The notes beneath the pieces are model-generated. The model worked only from the letters and a program-made list of their open reading frames with translations, had not been told where the DNA came from and ran no database searches. This document shows positions 8,021 through 17,600 of a DNA stretch of 41,097 nt, one piece after another (the first letter of the stretch is position 1; each line of letters opens with the position of its first letter). The position numbers were made by a program, and so were the translations under genes. Source of the DNA: Bacteroidales bacterium (GTDB taxonomy: Bacteria > Bacteroidota > Bacteroidia > Bacteroidales > Muribaculaceae); the NCBI GenBank assembly GCA_030531495.1, contig JAUNNJ010000014.1:1-41097 (forward strand), in the 5' to 3' direction.

Positions 8021-8045
8021 CCCAATTTCACTGATAAAAATTGGG
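8021..8045. terminator. Hairpin after DUF1016 copy 2
   Basis: CCCAATTT (8021-8028) and AAATTGGG (8038-8045) form an 8-bp stem 18 bases after the stop codon. No T-run follows, so termination is only probable. The rest of the gap to 8122 shows no gene and no clear -7 box. Confidence 0.4.
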
Positions 8046-8121
8046 TAAACCAAGCAAAATTCTTAATTTTACATTGTAAATCAAATTATTGCGGTATCGC
8101 TCTCTTGACTACCAACTTTTT

Positions 8122-9090
8122 ATGATGAGAGTTTCGATTTTAGTGCCTGTTTACGGCGTGGAAAAATATATCGAGAAGTGCGCAGAATCACTTTTCTGCC
8201 AATCATACGAGGATATTGAATATATCTTCGTGGACGACTGTTCGCCCGACCGAAGCATTGAGGTGCTGCGCGCCACCATCGCCCGCTTTCCACAGCGCGA
8301 AAGCCAGGTGCGTATCATCACACACGATGTGAATCGTGGACTCGGTGCTGCACGCCACACTGCCACCGAGGCTGCCACCGGCCACTATGTGATGCATGTC
8401 GACAGCGACGACTATCTGATGCCGCAAGCCGTGGAGCACTTGTGCGCAAAGATGGAAGAAACCGGTGCCGATGTGGTGGACGGCGGCTATGTGACCGTGA
8501 GCGACGGCAACGAAAGCGCTCTCATCCCTCCATTCCACGGCAAGAAGGAGACCTATCTGAAATTGATGCTTTGCCAAAACATCGTGTTCAACCGCATCTG
8601 GGGACGGATGTATCGCCACTCGCTTTTCACCGAAGGGGGTATCAATTCGGTGGAGGGCGTCAATTATGGTGAAGACTATGTGGTGGTGCCTCGCCTGCTC
8701 CTTGGTGCACGCCGCGAATATATCGATGAAGCGGTGTATGCCTATCGCGACGACAACGCCACTTCCTACACCCACAGCATCAACGAAAAGCACAACCGCT
8801 CGTTCTATCGCGCGCATGCGCTGGTGAACGAATATTTCACCCTGCACGACACCACTGGCACTTACCACACAGCACTGCAGATGGCTATGTTGGCGATGGT
8901 GCGCCATGCCCGCCGTTACGAAGGCCACTTCCGCAATCTCGACGAACTCTGCCCCGTGAAGGTGAAGGGGCTGGTGCCACGCATGTGCAACGCCTTATTG
9001 CGAAACCGCCATTTGCCACTGGGCTTCAGCAATTTCGTGTATTTGGCTGTTCGCCGTATCTATAAAGAATGGATTAGCGTTTTTTCTTGA
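8122..9090 (+). CDS. Family 2 glycosyltransferase
   Basis: 322-aa GT-A fold glycosyltransferase, expected to add one sugar from a nucleotide donor to a growing lipid-linked glycan at the inner face of the membrane. Seen: N-terminal VSILVPVYGVEKYIEKCAES, the IFVDDCSPD loop that holds the nucleotide, NRGLGAARHTA, and the HVDSDDY metal-binding motif (about residues 91-97). A later YGEDYVVVPRLL segment matches the usual acidic catalytic stretch. Start at ATG 8122 (or the adjacent ATG 8125); both precede the first beta strand directly. No membrane segment except a weak C-terminal one. Its 3' end overlaps the convergent flippase gene by 17 bases. Acceptor and sugar unknown. Confidence 0.88.
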   Translation: MMRVSILVPVYGVEKYIEKCAESLFCQSYEDIEYIFVDDCSPDRSIEVLRATIARFPQRESQVRIITHDVNRGLGAARHTATEAATGHYVMHVDSDDYLMPQAVEHLCAKMEETGADVVDGGYVTVSDGNESALIPPFHGKKETYLKLMLCQNIVFNRIWGRMYRHSLFTEGGINSVEGVNYGEDYVVVPRLLLGARREYIDEAVYAYRDDNATSYTHSINEKHNRSFYRAHALVNEYFTLHDTTGTYHTALQMAMLAMVRHARRYEGHFRNLDELCPVKVKGLVPRMCNALLRNRHLPLGFSNFVYLAVRRIYKEWISVFS

Positions 9091-10510
9091 GGTAAGAGAG
9101 GCACTCGTTCATCATCTCAGCTTTCAGCAATTTCATCGCGGCAATGTAGAGCACTGCTGCCACCACGATGCGCGCCACCAGCACAATCACATGGTTTGAA
9201 ATCCAGAAGGTGCTGAAGTAGGTTGCAGCCATCACGCCTGCCGAAATCAGCATAAAGGGCACCACATCGAGCAGCGTGTCGAGCATGCGAAGGCCTATCA
9301 GGTGCTTTGCCACCACTTGCCAAGCCAACAGCCACAGGACGATAAACACCGAGTAGGCAATCACCATCACGGTCAAGCCCATCGACTTGAATGCGAAAAT
9401 CACCGCCACCTGAAGCACGATTTGCGCCACATTGCACCACAAATAGAGGTCGCTTCGGCCTCGGCTGATGGCCAAATTCTGATACATGGTGTAGAACGGC
9501 ACAAAAGCACCAGCCACACACAGGATGCGCAGCAACGGAATACTCCCCACCCACTCGTCGCCAATGGTGCAAAGAATGAATTCCTCAGCCACCAAAGCCA
9601 GGCCAAACATCAACGGGAACGACATGAACGCCGTGAAACGCATCATCTTCCGGTAGACACGGCAAAGGCGTTCCTTTTCATCGCCCGCAGCCACAAGCAC
9701 AGTCTGCACCACTTGCCACAGCGTGTTGGCCACGAAAGAGTTAGCCATCGTGTTCCACTTATACGCCTGTGTAAAGTTGCCCACCTGCTTAATAGGGAAA
9801 TAGCGTCCGAAAATGAATGTGAGAATGTTGCTGCTCAGCGTGTTGATAATATTGGTAAACAGAATCTTTACACTGAAATTAAACATTTGGCGCACAGGTC
9901 CGAAATCTATGTTCAGCGACGGACGCCACTGCACCACATAGTAGCGCCCAATGTTGAGCACAGTGATGTAGATAATCTGTTGCCACGCAAGGCTCCAGTA
10001 AGAATAGCCATTGAAAGCCAAAGTGATGCCCGAAACGCCAGAAATGGCCAACGCCAAACAATTGATAAACGCCTGCTGACGATTCATCAGATTTTTGTTC
10101 ATGTAGGCGGCATGGGCGATACCGAACGACGAAATCACAAAGCCCAAGAACACGAATCTTGACAAATCCACGAGGGCTGGCTGATGAAAGAAGTCGGCAA
10201 TGAGAGGCGCGCAGAAGAAGAGCACGCCATAAATGAAGAAACTGGCAAGGATATTGAACCAGAACACCGAATTATAGTCGCGGGCAGTGGGATTCTTCAG
10301 ATTGATAAGTCCCTGCGTGAAACCGCTGCTCTGCAGATTGCCGGCGATGAGCGTGAATATGGTGAGCACCCCCACCAAGCCATATTCGCCCGGCGAGAGC
10401 AAACGCCCAAGGAAGATGCCGATGAGCAAATTGAGCACTTGCATGGTGCCATTGTTCATCGCACTCCAAAATAGGTTTTTTGCCGTTTTATCTTTAAGTG
10501 AGTCAGCCAT
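9074..10510 (-). CDS. Wzx-like lipid-linked oligosaccharide flippase (MOP superfamily)
   Basis: 478-aa integral membrane protein with about 12-14 hydrophobic segments spread evenly along its length. The N terminus (KDKTAKNLFWSAMNNGTMQV, then LLIGIFLGRLLSPGEYGLVG) is typical of the WzxC-like branch of polysaccharide flippases, which move undecaprenyl-linked repeat units or oligosaccharides across the inner membrane. Long charged loops near residues 270-285 (AGDEKERLCRVYRKMMR) also fit. It runs opposite to the glycosyltransferase and overlaps its end by 17 bases, leaving no space for a terminator between them. A -7 box lies about 43 bases upstream of the ATG. It is the likely exporter for the glycan decorated by the licD and acyltransferase products, though the substrate is inferred from location only. 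Confidence 0.88.
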   Translation of the reverse strand: MADSLKDKTAKNLFWSAMNNGTMQVLNLLIGIFLGRLLSPGEYGLVGVLTIFTLIAGNLQSSGFTQGLINLKNPTARDYNSVFWFNILASFFIYGVLFFCAPLIADFFHQPALVDLSRFVFLGFVISSFGIAHAAYMNKNLMNRQQAFINCLALAISGVSGITLAFNGYSYWSLAWQQIIYITVLNIGRYYVVQWRPSLNIDFGPVRQMFNFSVKILFTNIINTLSSNILTFIFGRYFPIKQVGNFTQAYKWNTMANSFVANTLWQVVQTVLVAAGDEKERLCRVYRKMMRFTAFMSFPLMFGLALVAEEFILCTIGDEWVGSIPLLRILCVAGAFVPFYTMYQNLAISRGRSDLYLWCNVAQIVLQVAVIFAFKSMGLTVMVIAYSVFIVLWLLAWQVVAKHLIGLRMLDTLLDVVPFMLISAGVMAATYFSTFWISNHVIVLVARIVVAAVLYIAAMKLLKAEMMNECLSYLKKKR

Positions 10511-10552
10511 AATTCGCAGTTAAGGCGAGCAAATCATCTGCCCAGCCAACTG

Positions 10553-10560
10553 CAAAGTTA
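10553..10560 (-). promoter_or_regulatory. Promoter -7 element of the flippase gene
   Basis: On the minus strand TAACTTTG matches TAnnTTTG exactly and precedes the flippase ATG (10510) by about 43 bases. Confidence 0.6.
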
Positions 10561-10704
10561 CAAAAATGTTTTTGAACGCAAGCCAAAACCCACCCAGTAG
10601 AAAAAAACTGGTTGATTTTTTCACCCAAAACGGCAGCGCCGTCACCAATCCATTTCACATTGCAAAAATTCAGAACAGTGTGTGCACAAATCAAATTTAA
10701 TGAC

Positions 10705-10712
10705 TAACTTTG
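10705..10712 (+). promoter_or_regulatory. Promoter -7 element of the coiled-coil gene
   Basis: TAACTTTG lies 26 bases before the ATG at 10739. Together with the divergent box at 10553 it shows that the flippase and the coiled-coil gene are separate units. Confidence 0.6.
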
Positions 10713-10738
10713 TAGTATCACTAAAATCATAATACTAT

Positions 10739-11284
10739 ATGCATATGTTAAACGCAGATTTATTTGATGAAAAAGACAAAAAAATTTATCAGCTGAGCAA
10801 AATAGTTGAAGCCTACAAAAAATATGATGAAGAACAGAAGGCATACCGTCACTCATTAGAAAGGGAAAACCAAGATTTGAGATACCGTGTTGAGGATCTT
10901 GAAACTGAAATGTCGGAAATTACCGACGATTCGGGCATCGAGGAACTAAAGAAACGGTATAACAAGCTTATTGCAGAGTCAGAAAAACGCTTAAAAGAAT
11001 ATACAGATTTAAGAAACGTATATAATCGCAAGATATCGCTATTGAGCATCCCCGGCGATCTGCAAAAAGCGATTGATGAACTATCTGACGACCAAGCAAA
11101 ACTTTTATTGAATATTGCCTCTTCAAAAAAGCAAATTCAAAAGCTTAAGGCCAGAGAAAGGCATAATAGAAACATGTTCTATACATTCATGTCAAGTTTT
11201 AACGTAAAAGGGCACGTCGACCAAGAAAAAATTGAAGAGCTCATTGAATGGCTCAAGAAAGAGCACGACACAGAATCCGAATAA
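10739..11284 (+). CDS. Hypothetical coiled-coil protein
   Basis: 181-aa, very charged protein that I do not recognise. Residues about 15-150 are almost wholly helical with heptad-like spacing of Leu, Ile and Tyr among Glu, Lys and Arg (for example LRYRVEDLETEMSEI and ELKKRYNKLIAESEKRLKEY), so a long coiled coil is likely. The C terminus (FNVKGHVDQEKIEELIEWLK) is a short helical module. No signal peptide, membrane segment or catalytic motif. It has its own promoter and terminator. Its AT-rich codon use differs from the glycan genes to its left, so it may be a separate acquisition. ATG 10739 or 10745 could be the start. Confidence 0.7.
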   Translation: MHMLNADLFDEKDKKIYQLSKIVEAYKKYDEEQKAYRHSLERENQDLRYRVEDLETEMSEITDDSGIEELKKRYNKLIAESEKRLKEYTDLRNVYNRKISLLSIPGDLQKAIDELSDDQAKLLLNIASSKKQIQKLKARERHNRNMFYTFMSSFNVKGHVDQEKIEELIEWLKKEHDTESE

Positions 11285-11305
11285 GCCCACAATCAAATCA
11301 AAATA

Positions 11306-11356
11306 ATTAGCCCTCCGGCATGAAGCATCAGTTGCTCACATTGCCGGAGGGCTAAT
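11306..11356. terminator. Bidirectional hairpin terminator between convergent genes
   Basis: A perfect 15-bp inverted repeat (ATTAGCCCTCCGGCA at 11306-11320 with its complement at 11342-11356) and a 21-base loop sit exactly between the ends of the coiled-coil gene (11284) and the minus-strand secreted-protein gene (11381). The GC-rich core makes a stable hairpin in either direction. T-runs are absent on both sides. Confidence 0.6.
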
Positions 11357-11380
11357 CACAGTCGGTAGATTCCACGCACT

Positions 11381-11953
11381 TTATTCAGCCACGATAGTGA
11401 AGTCGAAAATATTGTCGAAGTCATAAACACCATGTTGTGCCATCTTGAAAACGAATGCATATTCGCCAGCAGGAAGCTCGGTGGTAATGGCAAAGGCATT
11501 GTCGGAAATGCGTTGCCATTCAAAGCCAATGGTCTTGTTGTCCTTTGTTTTAAAGCCATTGATTCTTGTTCCTTCCTTGTATTCACGATTCTTTTTAGCC
11601 ACTTCAAGAGGAACGAGAATCATGTTTTCAGGGCTCATGCTCTTAACGAACAAATCAAAGGTTTTAAATGTTTGCTTGATGGTTGTCTTTTCTAAATCAA
11701 TCACCATAACGAACTTTTGTGTCTTGCACTGGGTGTCGCTTGTTGCACCCTTATACGATTTCTTTTGCTTGCCGATGTCAAGAAGCGTACCGAGTGAGAA
11801 GCCCGAGGTTTTTGTGGTGCCTGTAATATATGTCAGCTTAGTATATGTTTCACCATCTACATTATATAAACCAGGTTCGCGTTGTTCATTCTGTGCAAAC
11901 AATGACATTGTTGAAATGATAGCCAAAACTGCTACTGCAAAAATCTTTTTCAT
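11381..11953 (-). CDS. Secreted hypothetical protein under the TTTATAA-site promoter
   Basis: 190-aa protein. MKKIFAVAVLAIISTMSLFAQ is a clear signal peptide with cleavage after the Ala-Gln region, so export to the periplasm or beyond is expected. The mature part (YNVDGETYTKLTYITGTTKT, later ITTELPAGEYAFVF) is beta-rich and ends in FDFTIVAE; I do not recognise the family. ATG 11953 is chosen because it begins the signal peptide; the frame stays open for 54 further codons upstream, but that part covers the promoter and only mirrors its DNA conservation with the region before the lipoprotein gene at 19948. It is transcribed as a single gene, between the hairpin at 11306-11356 and its promoter. 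It is probably co-regulated with the 19948 gene, because the two promoter regions are nearly the same. Confidence 0.75.
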   Translation of the reverse strand: MKKIFAVAVLAIISTMSLFAQNEQREPGLYNVDGETYTKLTYITGTTKTSGFSLGTLLDIGKQKKSYKGATSDTQCKTQKFVMVIDLEKTTIKQTFKTFDLFVKSMSPENMILVPLEVAKKNREYKEGTRINGFKTKDNKTIGFEWQRISDNAFAITTELPAGEYAFVFKMAQHGVYDFDNIFDFTIVAE

Positions 11954-12017
11954 AATTGTAAATTTTAATATGTTATACATTTTTCGATTAATTATCGCTT
12001 GATTTGTTTTCGTGCTG

Positions 12018-12134
12018 CAAAGTTCGGCGTCACCATCACCCGTTTTTTTATAAAAGCGGATAAAAAATTTATAACTTTTTATAGAAACAATCGCAAACCT
12101 ATATTTTCGGGGCAATTTGAACGTTTTTATAAAC
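12018..12134 (-). promoter_or_regulatory. Promoter and four TTTATAA-type sites, copy 1
   Basis: Minus-strand promoter of the gene at 11953. The -7-like element is GAACTTTG (complement of 12018-12025), one base off consensus. Upstream lie four A/T palindrome-like sites: TTTATAAA 12047-12054, TTTATAA 12068-12074, TTTTTATAG 12076-12084 and GTTTTTATAAAC 12123-12134. Distances between sites are 21, 8 and 48 bases. The same elements at the same distances precede the gene at 19948. The unchanged spacing in otherwise diverging DNA is what one expects of operators. Confidence 0.7.
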
Positions 12135-12219
12135 GCAAAATCACTTTTTTTCTCTTGAACTATTTTTTTTCAAAAAAAAACTTGACAAATTTGGCGATTA
12201 AAGAAGGCATAGAAAAAAG

Positions 12220-12255
12220 AATGAGCCGAATTGCGTGGAAACAATTCGGTTCATT
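12220..12255 (-). terminator. Intrinsic terminator of the secreted-protein operon
   Basis: AATGAGCCGAATTG (12220-12233) pairs over 14 bp, one G-T wobble, with CAATTCGGTTCATT (12242-12255). Read on the minus strand the hairpin is followed by a run of six T (complement of 12213-12218). It ends the operon whose last gene stops at 12309. A smaller hairpin (AAGCC-TTTTC-GGCTT) lies at 12272-12286. Confidence 0.75.
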
Positions 12256-12308
12256 TGCCTAATTTATGATGAAGCCTTTTCGGCTTAAAGCTGCATTATC
12301 AATCTCGC

Positions 12309-13172
12309 TTACTTCATCACTTTGGCGGTGGTGCCATCGGTGAACAGGATGATGTTAACGCCTGGCTGCATCTTGCTCAACTGTTGGCCAGCCACATTAT
12401 AAATAGCTTTCACTTCGCGGCCATCTACTACAGGAATTTCCTTCACACCGGTAGGCACCTCATGAGAGATTACATACATGCTCACTGGCTGTGGTGAATC
12501 GAAAGCGAGATAAGCACTGTTGGCAGCCACGGTGCTACTTGGGAAGAAACCGATATCCGAATTTTGGCATTGGCCGAAAGAATAATTAACTGCAGGATCA
12601 CATTCCATAGCTTCATCGGTGCCACTCAACTGGCTTTCAACGGAGGCAGGCTGCTTATTGACCGATGGCAAAAGTATCACATCACTTTCGTCTGACTCAA
12701 CAATTACAGGTTCGCCCATATGAATAATCCGATTTCCAGCACCTGTGAGAGCTGTGAGTTTCAAGTATCCGATGCCGTCACCGTCAACACGCGCCACACG
12801 GGCCGTACAAGCAGTAGCTCCAGTTTCTGGCACTTTCCAGGCACACTCCGAAGAAAAGAATGTGCTATAGTTTTTCCCTTCGCTTGCCTCAAGAAATCCA
12901 TGCAACTTATATGCCTTGCTTGGGTCGATGCGAAGTGTGTCGGTCAAAGCTATTTCATATTTGCGTTCCGAGCCATCGGCAAGGGCAAGAACGGGATTAC
13001 CGTCGGCATCAAAAGTCACCTTCATGGTGTCGGTTTCACAAAGGAAACTTTCATCTACCGCCTTGCCCGACTTCGAGCCCGAAACCAGGACAGCATCGGT
13101 GGCAACAGCATTTTGTGCGCCGCTCATCAGTGCAAAGCACAAGAATGCGAAGATAATAATTGACTTTTTCAT
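12309..13172 (-). CDS. Secreted protein with conserved C-terminal tail
   Basis: 287-aa exported protein, last gene of a minus-strand operon. MKKSIIIFAFLCFALMSGAQ is a signal peptide. The central part (beta-rich, with VTFDADGNPVLALADGSERKY resembling a short 'SP-domain' motif often seen near the start of Bacteroidales surface proteins) has no function I can name. The last 45 residues (from VPTGVKEIPVVDG to IYNVAGQQLSKMQPG and the end KVMK) are almost the same as the end of the 1211-aa protein at 14634. Such IYNxxGQ tails resemble degenerate type IX sorting-type domains of Bacteroidota. ATG 13172 starts the signal peptide, 14 bases after the preceding gene; a GTG at 13190 is a weaker alternative. 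Confidence 0.75.
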   Translation of the reverse strand: MKKSIIIFAFLCFALMSGAQNAVATDAVLVSGSKSGKAVDESFLCETDTMKVTFDADGNPVLALADGSERKYEIALTDTLRIDPSKAYKLHGFLEASEGKNYSTFFSSECAWKVPETGATACTARVARVDGDGIGYLKLTALTGAGNRIIHMGEPVIVESDESDVILLPSVNKQPASVESQLSGTDEAMECDPAVNYSFGQCQNSDIGFFPSSTVAANSAYLAFDSPQPVSMYVISHEVPTGVKEIPVVDGREVKAIYNVAGQQLSKMQPGVNIILFTDGTTAKVMK

Positions 13173-13186
13173 AGTGATGTAGGATT

Positions 13187-14587
13187 TCACTGTTTTACTT
13201 TAATGTATTCAACGCTGGCGGGAGCATAGAAGATAAACGACTTGCCGTCGCTGCCGGTCAATCTCACTGCAGTACCTTCTTGCTTAGTGCCCAACGACCC
13301 GAGAATCCCGGCAAGCGTTTCCTCAATTTCTTTCTGCTTATTGATGATCGACATCGCGGCATTGTAAGATGAGTAAGCTGTGTAGAAGTTGCGAGTGCTC
13401 TGAATGGTTGCGATATAAATTTCGATTCTTTCCATATCGGCATCAGAAATAGTGTTGGGAGTCTTCACTTCTTCAGCAATGCTTTCAAGGGCACCCTTCC
13501 TGTAAACTTCAAGATCTACCACCATGCGGATTTCGGGATACAGCGCCTTAAATTGCTCATAAGGTTTGAACGGAACATACATGGTGATTTCGGCGCCGCA
13601 ATCATTGAAAGCGGTAGCATCAAAGCCCGCCACATTTTCAGAATAATTGTAAACAGTATTCAGTTTGTCACAACGTGCAAAAGCCTCTTTGCCCACGATT
13701 TTTACAGTAGAAGGAATATTGACCGTCGACAAATTTGTGCCCCAAAACGCCGTTCTTTCAATGGTTTCTAATTGCGAATTGTCACGGAAGTTCACAGTAG
13801 CCAATTCACTGGCATAGAATGCGCCATCTTCAATTTTCTTCAACGACGATGGCAATTCAATGGCGGTGATACCGGAAACGTTGAATGCAAGTTCTGCGAT
13901 ACACTCCAGCTGGGAGTGCTCGATGTCGGCAAAGGTGAAGTTCTTAAGGTCGCTGGTGTTCTGGAAAACCATTGAGCCGATAAACCTCAGCGATGCAGGA
14001 ACCGTGAATGATGTTAATTTTGTTGCAGAGAATGAGCCATCCTGTATTGAATCAAGTGCAGAATTGGCAGGGAAAGTGACTTCGGTCATTTTTGTACAAG
14101 AGCCGAAAGAATATGAGCCTATCACCTTTAGTGAAGCCGGGAGTTGAATGCTTGGCAGAGCGGTGTTGAAAAATGCAATTTTCTCAATCACCTCCAATTG
14201 TGACTCGGATTCAAACCCTACGCTCGTGAGTGCTGTAGCCTGATTGAAAGCCAATTCACCAATGCGCTTTACCGATGAAGGAATTGTGACAGAGGTCAAA
14301 TTGTCGCAAACATTGAATGCATAATTCCCAATCGCCGTAACGGCATAGTTTTCACCACCATAGGTCACTGTTGCAGGAATTTTGATATCGCCAGTGTATT
14401 CGGGAGTTGGAGCATATTCATAGTTCACTTTGTTGTTCCATGTCACAGCAGCCGTATGCGTGGCAGCATCTATTTCGAAATACATAACCTTTCCAGATTC
14501 GTATTCAATTTTGGTGGCTTTTGGATTCTGAGCAAACCCTAAAACCGCGCAGCACATAGCCGCTATAGTAAAAAATGTCCGTTTCAT
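13187..14587 (-). CDS. BspA-type leucine-rich repeat surface protein
   Basis: 466-aa exported protein. Signal peptide MKRTFFTIAAMCCAVLGFAQ, then an N-terminal beta region (residues about 25-85), then repeated LRR_5 units of about 23 residues from about 80 to 330. Typical units read AFNVCDNLTSVTIPSSVKRIG, spaced with I..AF.....L..I.IPSSV..IG. BspA-type proteins are extracellular and in characterised cases bind host proteins or other bacteria; here this role is inference. Unlike the flanking genes in the operon it lacks the IYNxxGQ tail. Instead it has a helical segment (about 365-430, with ISDADMERIEIYIATIQSTR) and ends in FIFYAPASVEYIKVKQ. It lies 46 bases after the 14634-18269 gene and just before the 12309 gene, in one apparent operon. 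Confidence 0.82.
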   Translation of the reverse strand: MKRTFFTIAAMCCAVLGFAQNPKATKIEYESGKVMYFEIDAATHTAAVTWNNKVNYEYAPTPEYTGDIKIPATVTYGGENYAVTAIGNYAFNVCDNLTSVTIPSSVKRIGELAFNQATALTSVGFESESQLEVIEKIAFFNTALPSIQLPASLKVIGSYSFGSCTKMTEVTFPANSALDSIQDGSFSATKLTSFTVPASLRFIGSMVFQNTSDLKNFTFADIEHSQLECIAELAFNVSGITAIELPSSLKKIEDGAFYASELATVNFRDNSQLETIERTAFWGTNLSTVNIPSTVKIVGKEAFARCDKLNTVYNYSENVAGFDATAFNDCGAEITMYVPFKPYEQFKALYPEIRMVVDLEVYRKGALESIAEEVKTPNTISDADMERIEIYIATIQSTRNFYTAYSSYNAAMSIINKQKEIEETLAGILGSLGTKQEGTAVRLTGSDGKSFIFYAPASVEYIKVKQ

Positions 14588-14633
14588 ATCAATTGTTTTT
14601 TTTGATTGAAAAATTTCTGAATAGTAATATCGC

Positions 14634-17600
14634 CTACTTCATCACTTTGGCGGTGGTGCCGTCGGTAAAGAGAATGATGTTCACGCCAGGTTGCATATTG
14701 CTCAACTGCTGGCCAGCCGCATTGTAGATGGCTTTCACTTCGCAATCACCGACTGGAATGTCCTTGATGCCGGTTGGCACACCGTAGTGAATCACGAGAT
14801 GGCTTGCTGTGCTCACACCTTCTACCCACAGGCGGTAAGCATCGGCAGAGGCTTCGCCTTCGTTCTTCAAGATATCGCTACCGCTCACGCTATAGTATTG
14901 CGCCTTGCCCTGTGCAGGGTCGAGTGCTGCAGGAGCAAATGCGCCCTTCACTGTCCAGTTGTCGTTGATAGGCTGTTCTTCCATAGCGTTGATCACTTCG
15001 GTCCAGTGCCCCTTTACCACGAAGGTGGCATTGGCTTCGGGAGCCTTGGCGGCCTTGCTATCATTTGCTACAATACGCTTAACGAGCAGAGGAGTGCCTG
15101 CAGGAATGTAGTCGGGAGCATCTTCAATGCAGAGATAAGTGGTGTTGCCCGAAGTCTTCACATCGCTGATGGTGTAGAGTTTTGCATCACCTTCCACATC
15201 ATCCAAGCCGAATGCGAAAGGCAGGCAGAGGGTTTGCCATTCTTCACTTTCTTGGAACTCTCCGCTATATACAGCCAGCGATGCATCGAAATTCACAGGC
15301 GACTTGAATGGGCCGTAGAAGTTCACGCCATTGGCCATATAACCTTCTTCATCCTTAGGAGTGACTACGATATTGGCCTCGTCGTTCACAGCGTGGCGGA
15401 TGTATTTGTATTCCTTGCCACAGATGGTGCAAACTGCACGGTAGAGTCCGTTGGCATCGGCATGGTCAGCGCACAGGTGCAGTGAGTGACCGCCTTCCGT
15501 TACATGTGGCTTTATTGCCACCTTCACTGTGTCTTTGTCATAGAAAGAATTTTTGGAGACTGTGGTGACGATTCTAATCACGTCGCCAGCCTTAAGATTC
15601 TTCACAACGAATGGCTCTTCCCCGTGGTGTGGTATAGTATTCAATCCGACATGGTCGTCATACTGCTTATAAGGCTTGCCGTTCACATAGAATGTGAAGT
15701 ATACATTGGCTGGGGATACAGATGTTTGACCTTCAATTTCAAATGTCATTTTCTCGATTTCTGCTGATGAAACCGTGTGAGTGAACTCGGCGAAATCTAC
15801 TTCTACACCCTTCACGGTGCTTTGGTCGAAATTGTAGATTGCTGCTGAGCCTTCTTTCATGAATTTGAATCTCCATGAATCAGGGTTGTCGATGCTGCTA
15901 AAGACTTCAACTTCGGGTAAGGCAGTCTTCGCTTCCAGCTCAATGTCGGCGATACCTTGTGGGTCGACAAATGTAGATTCGAGAGCAAGCATATTGTCGT
16001 CGGTGGTGGCATCATCGTTGCTGAACAGGTTGTCGCACTCAGTGCAATGCCAAGCCTCGGTGCGGCCGCCTTGCTCACAATCGTAGGTTGCAGCCCAATG
16101 TTCCATCGTGTGCTTCTTGACATACTCAACGGCGCCGTCAACGCGTGCAGTCACGCCGTCGGGCATAAGTACAAAGTTAGGCATGCTGTTCATACACAGG
16201 TCACACAAATATAAGTTCTTGCCGCTTGGGTGCAGACACGAATGGTTGCGCTGGTTGGGTGAAGCCTTGGTCATTGTCTGGTGTCCCACCTTGTGGTAAC
16301 GAACTTCATCGCCAGCTTTGCGGTCGCTCACACCGGTTTCGGTGGCTGTGCTTTCGCAATCTGGATAAACGGTTGCATCAGCATACAGGGTGTTGTGTGA
16401 TGGGTCGGTAACGGGAAGTACATCAACGCCAAAAGTCTGATGCCATACGCCTTTGCCTTGAATAGAATCGGCGTTGAACAGAACAGCCATTTTGCCATTG
16501 GTAACATCGGCATGACGAATTACGGTGCCATGCTTCTGGTTATCCACCATCGCCTGAGCTGTGAGTCCGTTGCAAATCGAAGAGAAATCATAGAACACAT
16601 TGCTAACTTCACCAGGAGCAAAAGTTACATCGCTATTTGACCACAGTGCGCTACTCTTGATGCGGTCATGCTTGCCTTCAACTCGGCAATTTGCATAGAT
16701 GTTGTGCAACTTGAAGTCTGCTGTCCACAAAGCACCAACGACACCTGCAGCACATGGGCGGTCAACGCTCTCTTCAGCAGTTCCGACAACGTGGCACTTT
16801 ACTGTGCAGTCATTAATTGAGCATGGTCCAACGACACCTGCAGCACATGGGCGGTCAACGCTCTCTTCAGCAGTTCCGACAACGTGGCACTTTACTGTGC
16901 AGTCATTAATTGAGCATGGTCCAACGGCAGAAGCTGCATGACCCACCAAACCGCCAGTAAAGAGACCACCTATCACGGTGCCACGCACATGGCAGCGCAT
17001 AATACTGCCACCACGCAACCATCCAGCAAGCAGACCAACGCGTTCTCCGCTTGGTGTATTGTTTACGCCTTCAAGGGTGAGGTCCTTAACCACTGCCGCA
17101 CCCGTAAGAGTGCCAATGAATCCCGACACTTTCGCATCAACATTGTTGACCATTAGGTTGGTGATGGTGTGATTGTTGCCATCAAACACGCCTGAGTAAT
17201 TTTTAATGATGGTCCAAGCCATATCCTTGAAATCAACATCTTTCATCAAGCGCGCGCAGAGGCTGGTTTCGCCACCATTCACGCGATTTGCAAAGGAAAG
17301 GAGGTCGGTGGCCGAGTTGATGAGAATAGGATCATCCTCGGTTCCTGTTCCAGGATTCACATAGGCATGGCAGTCGGGGCACTGCCAGCGTCCGTCCTCG
17401 AGTTGAACAGGGGCAGAGCGGTGATTGTCGGGGGCAAAGTCGCCCACTTCTTCAAGTTCGCCATAACCGTGGCACTCATCGCATCTGTAGCCTACGAGTG
17501 CGCGTTCCACACAATTGGCAACTCGTGCAATGCCTTTGATTTCATGGTCGCAGTGGTGTTCTTCAATCCACTCGCTGCGAACCAGTCCGTGACTGCAGCA

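Noticed and set aside
9302-10162. A 286-codon plus-strand frame opposite the flippase
   Set aside because: Hydrophilic, His/Gln-rich sequence typical of the antisense of a membrane protein gene.
11954-12115. N-terminal extension of the secreted protein gene at 11953
   Set aside because: The region is the conserved promoter block; the similarity of the translated extension to that before the 19948 gene only reflects DNA conservation, and a signal peptide starts at 11953.
16735-16926. Possible CRISPR repeats
   Set aside because: The unit is a single contiguous 93-bp duplication with no spacers and lies inside a coding frame; no cas gene is present anywhere in the window.
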